A stretch of DNA of 64,000 bases from Aplectana chamaeleonis (Eukaryota; Nematoda; Chromadorea; Rhabditida; Cosmocercidae), in contig JAPDOI010001847.1 in assembly GCA_029168955.1 (NCBI GenBank), positions 62,001 through 126,000 of the forward strand, read 5' to 3'. Position numbers and translations under genes: made by a program. Below, piece by piece: positions 10,679 to 20,545 of the stretch (position 1 is the first letter of the stretch; every line of letters starts with the position of its first letter). Below the pieces are notes generated by a model. The model had not been told where the DNA came from. It ran no database searches and worked only from the letters and a program-made list of their open reading frames with translations.

Positions 10679-12021
10679 TGAAGTTTTGCGTTGTTTTCAG
10701 CGAATAACACAATGTCGTCGGCGTACTCCAGGTCGACAAGGGAGCGTCCTGATGGTGTTAGGATCTTATCAGCAGGAAACTGTTCTGCAACTCTACGCAT
10801 GATGTCATCAACGGCGAAGTTGAAAAGGAAAGGTCCTGCAACGGCTCCTTGCCTTACTCCTGTTTTCACCTTGAAAGCTGACGTAAATCGGACAGGTGTA
10901 CGAACTGCTGCTATTGTTCCCCTGTTCATGTCCTCGATTAATCGAACATACTTTTCGGGGACTCCATCTGCTCGCAGAGCGTTGAGCAGTCGATCACGAT
11001 GAGGACAGTCGAATGCGACTTCAAAGTCCAAAAAAGCAAGCTGTAATGGATTCGAATACCGCTGCCACGATTCAATTACTCTTCTCACGACGAACACTTG
11101 GTCGATGGTCGATCTTCCAGGTCGAAAACCGGCTTGCTCATCTCTGATCGTTCCTTCACGATGTTTGATAAGTCGCTCGAGAATGATACGTTCTAAAACC
11201 TTGTACATGACAAGAAGCAGAAAGATTCCTCTGTAGTTCTTAGGATCCGTGACGGATAGCTTCTTGTGAAAAGGTACGATGATCGCATGTCTCCACGAAT
11301 CGGGTATCCTTTCGCTCATCCATATGGTACGGATGGTGTTGGTCATTTCACGAATCCCAGACGGAGGAAGAGCTTTCAGCATTTCAGCAGTGATGTTGTC
11401 ATCTCCATCTGCCTTTCCATTCTTCATTTTCCGGACACAACCCAAAACTTCAGACTCAGTCGGCGGTTCCTCACTGACATCGTAATGTGCTCTTTGAACA
11501 TGCGGGAGCTCAGGTACTGATGGCGCTGGACGATTCGGTAGTGAACTGAAGTAATCCTTCCATATTGGCAGCGTCGCATCACCAACTGCAACTCCATTGG
11601 TAGTGTTCAAGACAGGAGAACATCTCTTCATCTTCCCGCTATACTGTCGCAGCAACGTGTAGGCTTTCTTCGGATTCTTCTCCTCCCAAGCCTTCTCGAA
11701 CTCCTTAGCTCTACACGTCCACTCTCGTTCGCGGTCACTTTGAAGCTGCCGACGCAACTTCCTCCTGGGACGCTTCTCCTCCACGAAGTTTCCTGCAGTT
11801 CGGAGAGCATATACTCTGTTGTAGGTAGATGTTGTTTCTTCTGAGACGTAGGCGAACTTCTTCTTAGGCTGTACAACAGGGAGTGCCTCTTTCGAAGCGT
11901 CCTGAATGCACTTGACAAAAGAATCCGCGTCGCAAAGTTTCTTCTTAGTTCCTACTCCGATGTGAATAGGAACGCGTTGTCGAAAATTCCTTCTGCACTC
12001 TTCATCTCTGAGACTTGTCAT
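10675..12021 (-). pseudogene. RTE reverse transcriptase
   Basis: An open frame of 448 residues: a basic linker (QSDREREWTCRAKEFEKAW), then RT motifs KMKNGKADGDDNI, PDSWRHAIIVPFHKK, NYRGIFLL, DEQAGFRPGRSTIDQ, motif A LAFLDFEVAFDCPHR, motif B GVRQGAVAGPFLFNF and motif C LEYADDIVLFAEN. The catalytic aspartates of motifs A and C are present. The frame stops immediately after motif C because of the junction frameshift. Related elements carry FEAAFDSPHR at motif A, so V and C there look like private changes. Confidence 0.88.
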
Positions 12022-12029
12022 GTCAATCC

Positions 12030-13018
12030 TCTAGAGAGGCTGAGCCCCTCGCTTCCTCTTATGAATCCTCGCAGTGAAGTTCAACAGAACAGGATGGTAG
12101 TCCGAATCGAATGCGACATCCCACACAGCTCTAGATCTTCGAATGTCCGATACTGGAATATTCCTCGTCAGGACATAGTCAAGCTGTAGTTTCAAAGTTG
12201 TCATCTTCCGCTTCCGCTGCTCTTCTGGAGATAGCTGGGTTGGTCCCTGCCACGTAAGCTGATGGCGGCGATGATTCCTCTTGAATGTCGATGCAATAAT
12301 CAGACCACTGCGTTCACAAGAGTCGACAAGGCGGTAGCCATTGTCCGATGTTTGCTCCACTAGGTAGAACCATTTACCGAGTGCTTCGGATTCCTGATCA
12401 AGTCCCATCTTCGCATTTGCGTCAATCCCCACGACAACAGCATGTTGACAAGTATCCTGGCCAGCAACGTATTGAGTTCCTCATAAAACGCATCCTTCGA
12501 ATTGTCTTCGGCGGTTTCAGTGGGCGCATGAGCACTCACTATCCACAGATTGAATCCTCCGTGATCCCGCAGTCGTACGAATGCATTCCGGCACGACGTT
12601 GAGCCAAACTCCTTGACCATACCATTGAAATCCTTCCTTACAGCTATTGCACAGCCTCCCACTCTCCTATCGTCAGCTTTACCGCAGTAGATGGTGTACT
12701 CTCCAACGTTGATGACGGGTCTATCCTTGAGAAAACCTAAACAGGCAGCAGCGACCGTTTATCCATACGTGTTCCACCACACTGTTTTGCCAGTGGAGGT
12801 GTTCTACGAGTTTTATCATGTATCAGCGTACCAACTTCATGCGTAATCAGCTTGATAAACGATGTGGATAAACGGTCGCTGTTGCCTGTTTAGGAGGCCC
12901 CTCTATCCTTGAGGCGGGTTTCCTGCAAAGCAGCAAACGGTGCATGGAAATAGCTCAAGGTCTGGATAGCGCAGTTTTTTGGATATCACTCGACAGCGAT
13001 CGACAGTTCAGGGTGGCG
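12030..13018 (-). pseudogene. RTE AP-endonuclease, broken
   Basis: The N-terminal motif TLNCRSLSSDIQKTALSR lies at about 12965-13018, and a one-base shift leads to LSYFHAPFAALQETRLKDR (12902-12960). The 170-bp TIR element interrupts at that point. The domain resumes with GEYTIYCGKADDRRVGGCAIAV, FNLWIVSAHAPTE (12500-12680), shifts frame near 12430, and ends with VGIDANAKMG, QLDYVLTRNI and SDYHPVLL (12100-12430). The last holds the SDH-type His position (here SDYH). The QETR, GIDANA and C-terminal motifs identify the fold. Confidence 0.85.
12720..12913. mobile_element. 170-bp TIR element inside the RTE endonuclease
   Basis: The 30-bp inverted repeats at 12736-12765 and 12865-12894 start CCTAAACAGGC and differ at one base. 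The insert (12732-12901) is flanked by a perfect 12-bp direct repeat TCTATCCTTGAG at 12720-12731 and 12902-12913. The RTE frame continues across once one copy is discounted, so this is a real insertion with target duplication. Four bases on the left and seven on the right lie between TIR and direct repeat. A 12-bp duplication is longer than usual for common MITE superfamilies, so the classification is open. Confidence 0.85.
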
Positions 13019-13020
13019 AA

Positions 13021-13289
13021 ATTGTGGCTTGTGGCCAAAGACTCCATGACTCCTTAGGTACGGATCCTAAGGTGTTATGGACCAGAGGCCTTAGTGTGCC
13101 GGACGGCGACACCTTTATGCAATGTATGGGGTACTTTCGCGATACAGGTGTGCACGCTATATCGCTCGAACGTTCCCTGTGTACACTCAAACGTCTGCTG
13201 GGTTCAGTAGAAGCAGGGACACCAACGAGCAGGTACCAACAGACTTGTATAAACACCCCCTTACTGTAGGTTACGGTAGGTAACATGTT
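13021..13289. other. Possible 5' region of the RTE element
   Basis: A minus-strand frame (13008-13286) stays open for 92 residues upstream of the endonuclease and could be 5' untranslated or leader sequence. I recognise no motif. The plus-strand frame over the same bases is equally unremarkable. Confidence 0.35.
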
Positions 13290-14080
13290 ATTTAGGGGGC
13301 GAAACCCACTTTAGCATTTGGAAAATCGACAAACGGACTTTAAATCCGTACTCTCCACCCCAAATAACACCCGTATACAATTTCTGAGTAAAATATGAGA
13401 TTTTGACCAAACTACCGTAACCCACCGTAATCTGCAAAATTCGATAAACGGACTCCAGATTCGTGTTTAGCTATCCAAATAACCCCCAGGGAATGATTTT
13501 GAGACACACCTATCGTAGAAATCCGGAAATCTCGAAAGTGGCGTTTTCCCATCGAAATTTTCCCCGGCTGGAAAACTTCGAACGAAATTAGCCGAAAACT
13601 TTGGAAAATCGACTAACAAACCACAGATTCGTGATCAGTGCCCCAAGCCTCCCCCCCCTCCCCAGGAAGGATTTTAAGTCAAATCTGGAACATTTTTCTG
13701 AAACGCCTCCAGAGCCCTCTAATCGGTATAAATAAACGCCAACCGAAAATCCGTACAAGTCCAAAACGCTGTCAGTCTGGGCAAAGTTCGTGAAACGTGC
13801 CTTCACCCAATCTTAGCTCAGGGGGGTAGTTTTGGGCGCTGAACACATTTATGAAGTCCGTTCCCGGATGTTTCGAACACTAATGCGCTTTTTCGAAGGT
13901 CGAAAAAGCACAAAAAATGATCTTTCTAAGCTTATAACTACTTGGAACCTGCAGCTCGGGGCGGGATACTGCGCATTTTTACTAATGAGCCACAAGGGAT
14001 ACTAACAATACCGGTCGTTTTGTCAGATGCGTTTACCACTCAAAACACTCCCCTTGTTAGTGATAAAAGATAACCGCTCA
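13290..14080 (+). repeat. Cluster of diverged dispersed repeat units
   Basis: Units containing GAYAAACGGACTYCAGATTCG followed by CAAATAACCCCC-like text recur at about 13325, 13445 and 13610, roughly 120-165 bp apart, with an opposite-sense unit near 13840. The end at 13935-14060 is the segment also present in reverse at 9530-9650 and, more diverged, at 15480-15610. Non-coding. Confidence 0.7.
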
Positions 14081-14089
14081 ATCGACATA

Positions 14090-15332
14090 GAGAAATAGGG
14101 CTCCGTGGCGTTCTGTCCCAACTGGCAGGAGCCTGGGCGGGGTGCGAGAGTCTTTAACGAGGTGCTAACGATGGCAAGTCGTCGCGCTGGCTAATTGCCT
14201 CTCTTTACTCGCCGCATTAATCTGCCAGTGAGACACCAAATGCTATCCACTGAAGAAATTGAAGAATTTATCACACTATAATATGTGAAATATATACAAA
14301 CATTTATAATCACCATTCTGTAGAATTTATTGTGTTACAATGGTGGGAAAGATAGGTTTTTTTTCAGATTTTCGAATGATTTAATAAACTCGAGGATAGT
14401 GTTTCAAATTTGTTCAAAAGGACGAACGAAGTTATTTTCAAGCTGTACAACAAGATAGCCGAAATCAGTAGCTCAACCAAATAGATCGTTTATATTGAAG
14501 TGCTGAATTTCAGGTAAATTACAAAAAGGTAAAAATTGGTAAAAATGTGAAATTAAGGAAAAGAGGATAGCATGCACAGTGATGGAAACAGGGAACAGAA
14601 TGGAATTTATCAATTCATTTGAAAAAAAAATGAGAGACTATTCGATTATATATGTATTATCAATTGGAGAATCTGCAAATCCTGCTGGATGTTATTAAGG
14701 CCACTTGATTAATCAGTGAGTCTTTTGTGGGCGAAATTTTGAGATTGACCCTGAACAACACAGATGTGCGCAAGATCGTTAACACGACATAGCAGAACGC
14801 ACTACATTCCAACTGTGTTTGTCTATTCCTTGTGCATTTTTTTGTTTTTACCTGATAATAATGCCGAAAATGAATAAAAAACTTTCCAATTTCACAAAAA
14901 AAAAGAGTTTTCTTCGTGCTGTAGTCGTGTAAGCAAAGTTTGTGCTTAATGAAGTCATATTTTTCACATACTTTAGACATAAGCAATTGAAATGGAACAC
15001 ATAGAAGCCAGGAACAAAAATTGTGTTACATAATGTAATAGCCACAGTAATACTAATAATAAGAATAGTAATAATAACAATGGTGACTTTTTTCACATAA
15101 TGGTAATGATAAATATTTGTAATTCACATAACAAAATGTTATAATTTCTTGACCACAAACCATGTTTTCATCAGAGCATAGCATCTGGTGTCTCACTGGC
15201 AGATTATTGTGGTGAGTAAAGAGAGGCAATTAGCCAACGCGACGACTCGCCATCGTTTGCACCTCGTTAAAGACTCGCGTTTTGCCCAGGCTCAGACCAG
15301 CCGGGACAGAACGCCCCCCACCCGAGAAATAG
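14090..15332. mobile_element. Mutator-like (MULE-type) non-autonomous TIR element
   Basis: The element spans 14099-15323 (1,225 bp) between perfect 9-bp direct repeats GAGAAATAG at 14090-14098 and 15324-15332. Long terminal inverted repeats of ~155 bp run inward and share GGCGTTCTGTCCC, GTCTTTAACGAGGTGC, TAATTGCCTCTCTTTACTC and CTGCCAGTGAGACACCA. Long TIRs with a 9-bp duplication are the hallmark of Mutator-like elements. The interior (14260-15160) is AT-rich. Overlapping minus-strand frames at 14660-14986 and 14848-15096 lack transposase motifs, so the element is non-autonomous. Confidence 0.9.
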
Positions 15333-15344
15333 AGTAAACGCCTA

Positions 15345-15648
15345 CTTCTCAGTTGAAAGTTAGAAAAATGCGTTCGAACTCAAGGTTTGTCGACGGGGTA
15401 TTTCTTGCGCTGAGCACGAGTATGAGGTTTGCTCCCAGAATTTCGGAAGATCTCGGAAGGCACAACATTCACCGAAACGACCGTCTTGAGCTAGTATCTT
15501 CTTGAGACTAGCAGCTCGGGTCCTGCTATGACACAACGTTACTATAGAAGTCCAAAAGATACTAACAGTGCAATTCGTTTTCGCAATTTTTTCAAAGCTT
15601 TAGACACTTGCCCTGTGAGTACGGGTCCAGTTTCCCCATCCGCGACCT
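15345..15648 (+). repeat. Third, diverged copy of the dispersed repeat
   Basis: 15390-15610 parallels 13820-14045: GCGCTGAGCACGAGTATGAGG, CTAGCAGCTCGGGTCCTGCTATG, AAAAGATACTAACAGTGCA and TCGTTTTCGCA. It is in the same orientation as the 13.3-14.07 kb copy and more diverged from it than the 9.5 kb copy is. Confidence 0.65.
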
Positions 15649-16130
15649 TTAAAGACACAGTCCAACCTCAGAATCGATTTTTCGTTTTTCTACCTGTCTT
15701 GAAGAAAATTTCACGCTGATCACAATGGTGTCTCCAGAATCGCTCAGAACTCACTACGAACGGAGTTACGGCTTCTCAAAGATCTCGATTTTGAACGGCT
15801 AGAAGTTCGCGGACGAGTTGTCTCGAGCCTGTATTTTCTCGTTATTCGCAGCCATCGTTCTGAAGCAGGCTACAATATAAAACCAAACCGACAACAAATC
15901 GAAGATTATAGGTTTTGAATAAAATTATTCGCGCGTCTCTTCCCTATTGAGGTCGGAAACCTGCCAGTGGGCGTTACCCATTTTTTCTATCAAGGGGGCG
16001 TGGCCGACTTTTTCCTGGCTTTTTCTCGCTTATTTGAGCGAATTGAGATTTCGCGCTTGGCAGGGTTGCTGTAGGCGGCGACCGGACCAAAATATCATAA
16101 ATTACCTCTGAGGTTGGACTGTGCCTTTAA
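15649..16130. mobile_element. 482-bp MITE with TTAA target duplication
   Basis: TTAA at 15649-15652 and 16127-16130 flank inverted repeats AGRCACAGTCCAACCTCAGA. No transposase. The TTAA duplication points to a piggyBac-like mobiliser. It belongs with the elements at 4590-5081 and 22004-22497, which share size and the RGGCA start. It lies just upstream of the phospholipase exons, in what should be their intron. Confidence 0.87.
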
Positions 16131-16247
16131 CCCCTCATTTGCCAATGGACTATAGAATTTACCGAGCATTAACTGAGCTTCTAAGAGAGCTTGGGAGCGT
16201 TCAGTTTTTTCTCATACTGAGCGAAATGATACCAAGAACGTTTTCAG

Positions 16248-16581
16248 ATGGATTATGAAATCTCAGCACATCGATCCCCATGAAGCTGTTGCTGTGCACG
16301 AGCTCGTGAGGTCTAAATTCTCGATAGGAGTGCACTGGGGAACGTATCATATGGGATCGTATGAAGTGAGCGGTAGCGTTCATCCATATCGTCCATATTG
16401 CGGCTTAAATCACAACATTATGGAACATAATTGATCATTTCAGCATTATCTGGAGCCAAAGGAGCTGTTGGAGGAGATCGTGAGCAAAAGAAACTTAACA
16501 ACTAAATTTGTAACCATTGAAATGGGACGAATATGGGAGGAAAATGAAGACAACAACAACGATTCAAATCTAAAGAGATAA
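16248..16581 (+). CDS. NAPE-PLD-like phospholipase, last two exons
   Basis: Two exons encode about 85 C-terminal residues. Exon A is 16248-16365, after a TTTTCAG acceptor at 16241-16247. It enters with one base of a split codon and reads [18 protein letters not shown]...[13 protein letters not shown]. The intron 16366-16443 (78 bp, GTGAGC...TTTCAG) follows. Exon B is 16444-16581, reading [13 protein letters not shown]...[13 protein letters not shown] and ending at TAA with an acidic/Asn-rich tail. [12 protein letters not shown] and HYLEP are the C-terminal signature of N-acyl-phosphatidylethanolamine-hydrolysing phospholipase D, a zinc metallo-beta-lactamase-fold enzyme releasing N-acylethanolamines. 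The HWGT His is a metal ligand in the human enzyme (from memory). I found no upstream exons carrying HxHxDH; they may lie beyond the window or be lost. Both exons look intact. Confidence 0.8.
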
Positions 16582-17140
16582 TGTCAACTCTAAATTAATG
16601 AATTGTTATAATTTTTTAGCATATACATATACAATACCGCCCGCGACTTTGGGAAAAACGGCGTTCTCGGCGCTTTTTTGCCCGCAACGCGCCGCTTTGT
16701 CATAACTTCGTTCAAAGTGGTCCATTTGGGTTGCTAGTGGCATATATATGTAGAATCAGTATCGAGAGCTCTTCGTTTTGAGCTCACACATGTCTTACCC
16801 TGCAAACAAGGCATATAGGGTTAACAGAATCAATCGAGTGTACGAAAACTGAAGCTGGGTATCAAATTGTTGTAAATATTTGATTTCATATCAACCGTAC
16901 AGATCAAGGAAGAGTTATATACCAGCACAATACATGCACTAATTCACTCAAAAAAAGCCGCGAAAGTCGAGAAAGGGCGACTTTTCGTCATAACTCAGCT
17001 CAGTGTGCTCCGTACGAGTCCGGACAGACATTTTCCGAATGAGCCTCAAAAGCTCTTTCTTTCGAGATTACACGTGTCTTACCACCAACTAGGCATATAG
17101 TACTTACACAACTAATCGGGTTGGCGAAAGGAAAATTCAG
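16582..17140. other. 3' flank of the phospholipase and dispersed repeats
   Basis: No clear AATAAA follows the stop. 16628-16745 (ACAATACCGCCCGCGACTTT, then CATAACTTCGTTCAAAGTGG) is a direct copy of 30937-31045. 16985-17110 is a diverged second unit of the same repeat (CATAACTCAG, AGGCATATAG). Nothing coding was recognised. Confidence 0.55.
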
Positions 17141-17202
17141 GCAATATGTGGTTATTCGACGTGACCTCGTTTACTTAAACGGTGTAAGCGATGTAGACAA
17201 CA
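17141..17202 (+). other. Possible orphan exon
   Basis: A 62-base open segment sits between AATTCAG (acceptor-like, ending 17140) and a strong donor GTAAGTAA at 17203. It reads QYVVIRRDLVYLNGVSDVDN. The beginning resembles PTH2-type peptidyl-tRNA hydrolase starts, but the following residues do not, and the next acceptor (ending near 17322) leads to an immediate stop in phase. Could be chance. Confidence 0.2.
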
Positions 17203-19027
17203 GGTAAGTAAACTGTTTGCTACTGACCGACCTTTTCGGCACAATTTCGGATTTCCGCATTTTCAAACCCGAATATTTTGGCCATTTCCAAAGCCAAAAG
17301 CCTCCTCTTGCCTAAATTTACAGACAGTAGCAGTGTTTTTAGTCAAATTTGACTCAACATCTCCATAATTGAAAACGTGGACAAAATTCAGGCCGCGAGA
17401 AGTGGTTCACAGCGATGTCCAATGAGTAATCTTTGTATACAGTCCATTACAGGGGCCGGATGCATCAACGCGAATCTCGGGGTTTGGGCAGGCGCGGGGC
17501 ACACAAGGCAGCAAACTCGACATGCTAATGTATCGGGGCGGGGGCAAGGGCGAAAGTGCCCTAACTGCCCCGGCTAGGAGGCTGGGGCAGCGGCTGCCCC
17601 AGCTAGAATTCAAGGATGCGGCGACGCTGCAGAAAAGACTTTTTCTTTTCCCAGCTATTATTATTATTTTTTTCTCTTCGTGTTAAAAAGGTATACGCCT
17701 ACCCCTTCCGCCTGCTATAGCAGAAATTATTCCTCTCTTGATAACTTCTCATCATATACCCTGATTTTTGCATTCGCTTGACGTTTCCATTAGAATAATT
17801 AAACAATACTGCCTGCATCTTCTTTTTCCATGAAGCTTCCGTAATCCTTTGCACTATTGATTGATGTGCTACAGGTTGAGAAAGATTAAAAACTTTTGAA
17901 AAACGAATATTCGCTCAGTAGATCCTTCGAATTTCAAAAGATAAGTGTAGCAATTATGGTGTGTTATGTGTCGGTTTGAAAAAAAGCGTTCGATCGAGAA
18001 AATATGCTCGCGTTCAGCAATCTTTCTGTTGAATAGAAGGGATTTTTGAGAAGGGTTAGGCACTCAAGTCACTCCCCAGAAATAAAACGACTGAGGTCCT
18101 TTCAGATTTTGAAAGATTACTGAGCGTCTTGTAGGGTACTGTAGGTGAGAAAATTAGTGGAAAAACTCCTATGACTTTGTTCAAAGCTATCGTATGCAGC
18201 CTTGATGGACATATTCGAATGCTATGTTCAAAATAGTTTTAGAAAACTAAATTTCATTTGGAGTGCCTGGCCAAACAAAAATGGTTTCCGTGTGAGCTCA
18301 GTAACTGTAATACTCTACCTTGTATCCTTCCTCGCATTCCTCTGTTTTGTTCTCACCTGCTTTCGTTCTCACAGCGAATCTTGCAGTCCTCTCCTTCGAA
18401 CCGTAGAAAACAAAAAACTGTCAACAAGGTAAGCTGGCTAATTATCATACATATCTCATAGTAACACTAATCATAAAAAGGTAGGAAAACGGCTTTCAAA
18501 GCCAGAAAAGTTTTTCAATATACGCCACAAAATTTTTCAAACGTTGATACTCAAATCAGTACATACATAACGTTTGTAGTTTTCCACGTTTTGGGAACGT
18601 CAAGCCCCAAAAACGAATACACTTCAAATTAAATTACATTGTAGAATTCAGAACGAAATCACGTCATAAATATATCCTTATAAAACGTTACATTAGAAAA
18701 GGAGGGAATGCAAGATGTTTTACCGCTGTAAAAACAAAAATCAGTAGAAAACAGGAGGCGCTAAGCAGACGGGGCAAAAATTCTCAGCTGTGTCGACTTA
18801 TCGATCGCAGGTTTCGGGCCGTAAAATTAAGCGTTGTACGTGATTTGCCTACACTACGCTTGGGCCAGCTGCCCCGATGCCGTGGAGCGCTTGTGCATAC
18901 GGGGCAGGGCACAGACTCTCGAGGCGCCTGCCCTATGGTAACCAGACCCTGCCCTTGCACTTCCCCCCACGTGTGCGTTGATGCATCCGGCCCCAGAAGG
19001 CCCGAACTCGCTACCACGGACAGGTAA
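17203..19027. other. Largely featureless, with GC-rich islands
   Basis: Two GC-rich islands, 17440-17610 and 18830-19000 (inverted), share GGGGCCGGATGCATCAACGC and scattered GGGGCAG words, suggesting a dispersed repeat. At 18376-18428 a 54-base open stretch lies between TTCTCACAG and GTAAGC, a weak exon candidate without recognised homology. The rest is AT-rich. Confidence 0.4.
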
Positions 19028-19385
19028 CCTTTGCAGCTCCTCGCTGCACATAATAAATAGTTCGGAAAACCACCTCTACTTTCCGATCTATCTTTTTCAA
19101 GCCCACAATCGCATCGTTGGTATCGATAAGTTTTATTTGTTTTCCGATGCCCGGCAACACGCGAACAGACGGTGCCCGGATTTCAGACTCTTGTTGATAA
19201 TGGCTTTTCAATGGAATATAGTTTTCTAACGTTCAAATTCGAACGAATTGCTCCGGGTCTCTCAGATTAAGAAGAGCCATCTGCTGTTGGCCCTTCGCTT
19301 TGCGTCTATGCGTCTCTGCCCCAGCACGCCCCCACTTTTGAAGGTGTCGAAAGCGCACTACCTCGCTCAATGAGCGAGGTCCACG

Positions 19386-19559
19386 TGAAATGGAGGGACT
19401 GGTGCTGTCTACACACCGAGGGAGGAGCCGTCCCGTTTTTTTCAGTTTGAAACGTCACACCACTCAACGCGAGCGAAGTGGTCTTGAGTGGAATTAGAGC
19501 CGCTAAAGGCGGAACAACTTCTACCTCGGTGTGTAGAGAGCCCCTGTCCCTGAAATGGA
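19386..19559. mobile_element. 156-bp MULE-type MITE with 9-bp duplication
   Basis: The element 19395-19550 lies between perfect direct repeats TGAAATGGA (19386-19394, 19551-19559). Its ~27-bp inverted repeats begin GGGAC and share TCTACACACCGAGG. The undisturbed opposite arm of the surrounding foldback shows the pre-insertion sequence, confirming both insertion and duplication. Confidence 0.87.
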
Positions 19560-20074
19560 TTGATTTCCATGGGCAGAGTTCTAATCGGGAAACACTAAGA
19601 GCGTGGGTTCAGGCAGTTAGAACGTAGGAACGAGAGAGAAATAAATCATGAGGGGAGGTAATCGCGTGGGTGATATCCCGATCATCAACGGGTGGGGATT
19701 GGCCAGAAGGAGATCTAACGAGATCGATGGTCCATAGCTCACCACCGACTACATATGTAGACAGGTTGGAGAGGAAGCTACTACATGGGTTGTCTACTGT
19801 CTTAATAACAACGTCTTGAATTCAATGTGGAAAACTGAACTTTACGGGTGTTCCTCAGATCATCTGCTCAATCCGACCGCCACGCCGAATCACAACGCGG
19901 CGCGGTCTACGCCATGCAATGCTACACCAAGCGGTTAGTCGTTCATAGCCATTGATGAGACACGTTATTGGAACTTGCCAGGATTTGATAGAATTATCTT
20001 CGATGTTTTTATGAATGGCGACAAATGACAAAGATTACTGAAACATGGCACAGAGTCCGTTCCAACATCACGGC

Positions 20075-20545
20075 TGAGGCGCGCGTAGCTTAACGTATAT
20101 GCGAAGCGACCGCTCGCGGCTTGCTCAAACTTCTGCGTTCAAATCACTTCTTCCATTCTATCCCATCTTCACTGTATTAGTATTGCTAGGCCACGTAATT
20201 CGAATCTGTCGCACATCTGCTAACGTCAAGACTGCGCCTCACGCGGCTTATCGCACACGCGACCGCCCGCGCTGAGTTGCACGGACTTCTGTATTTAAAA
20301 TTAAACGTTTTTTTAAATTTTTTTTCTCCTTTAGACCACCATTTATAGCTTTTTCTAACCGCCGCGCTGCAGTGAAATGCGGAGCGGTCGAGTTTATGCG
20401 ACAACGCTCCGCACGGTTATTCTTCGTCGTCGTGTTTTAGAATTGCTACGCCACGTGATTCGAATCTTTCAGACATCTGTGGGGATCAAGACTACGCCGC
20501 ACGCGACTTATCCCACACGCGACGCGAGAGGAGTTGAGCGGACGA
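20075..20545 (+). repeat. Direct repeats inside the foldback spacer
   Basis: 20185-20290 and 20440-20545 are direct copies about 255 bp apart (ATTGCTAGGCCACGTAATTCG against ATTGCTACGCCACGTGATTCG, then AAGACTRCGCC and CACACGCGAC). A more diverged partial copy lies at 20075-20140. Confidence 0.65.

Larger units (their letters stand above)
9840..13020 (-). mobile_element. RTE-clade non-LTR retrotransposon, nearly full length
   Basis: A minus-strand element of about 3.2 kb, the length expected for RTE-1-type elements. The order is AP endonuclease (13018 to 12030), reverse transcriptase (12021 to 10675) and C-terminal domain (10678 to 9849). The 3' end just beyond the stop has short AAGTCAAGTAAGTCAAAA-type repetition, as RTE 3' ends often do. 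The element is dead: there are frameshifts in the endonuclease (near 12960 and 12430), one at about 10677 between RT and C-terminal part, and a 170-bp TIR element inserted at 12732-12901. The sequence style is very like RTE copies of hookworms. Confidence 0.88.

Noticed and set aside
12979..13269. Plus-strand frame with a GDT motif as an upstream phospholipase exon
   Set aside because: The surrounding residues do not match the metallo-beta-lactamase-fold enzyme and the segment overlaps the RTE 5' region on the other strand.
14660..15096. Minus-strand frames inside the Mutator-like element as a transposase
   Set aside because: Too short, AT-rich, overlapping, and without the DDE or zinc-finger motifs of MULE transposases.
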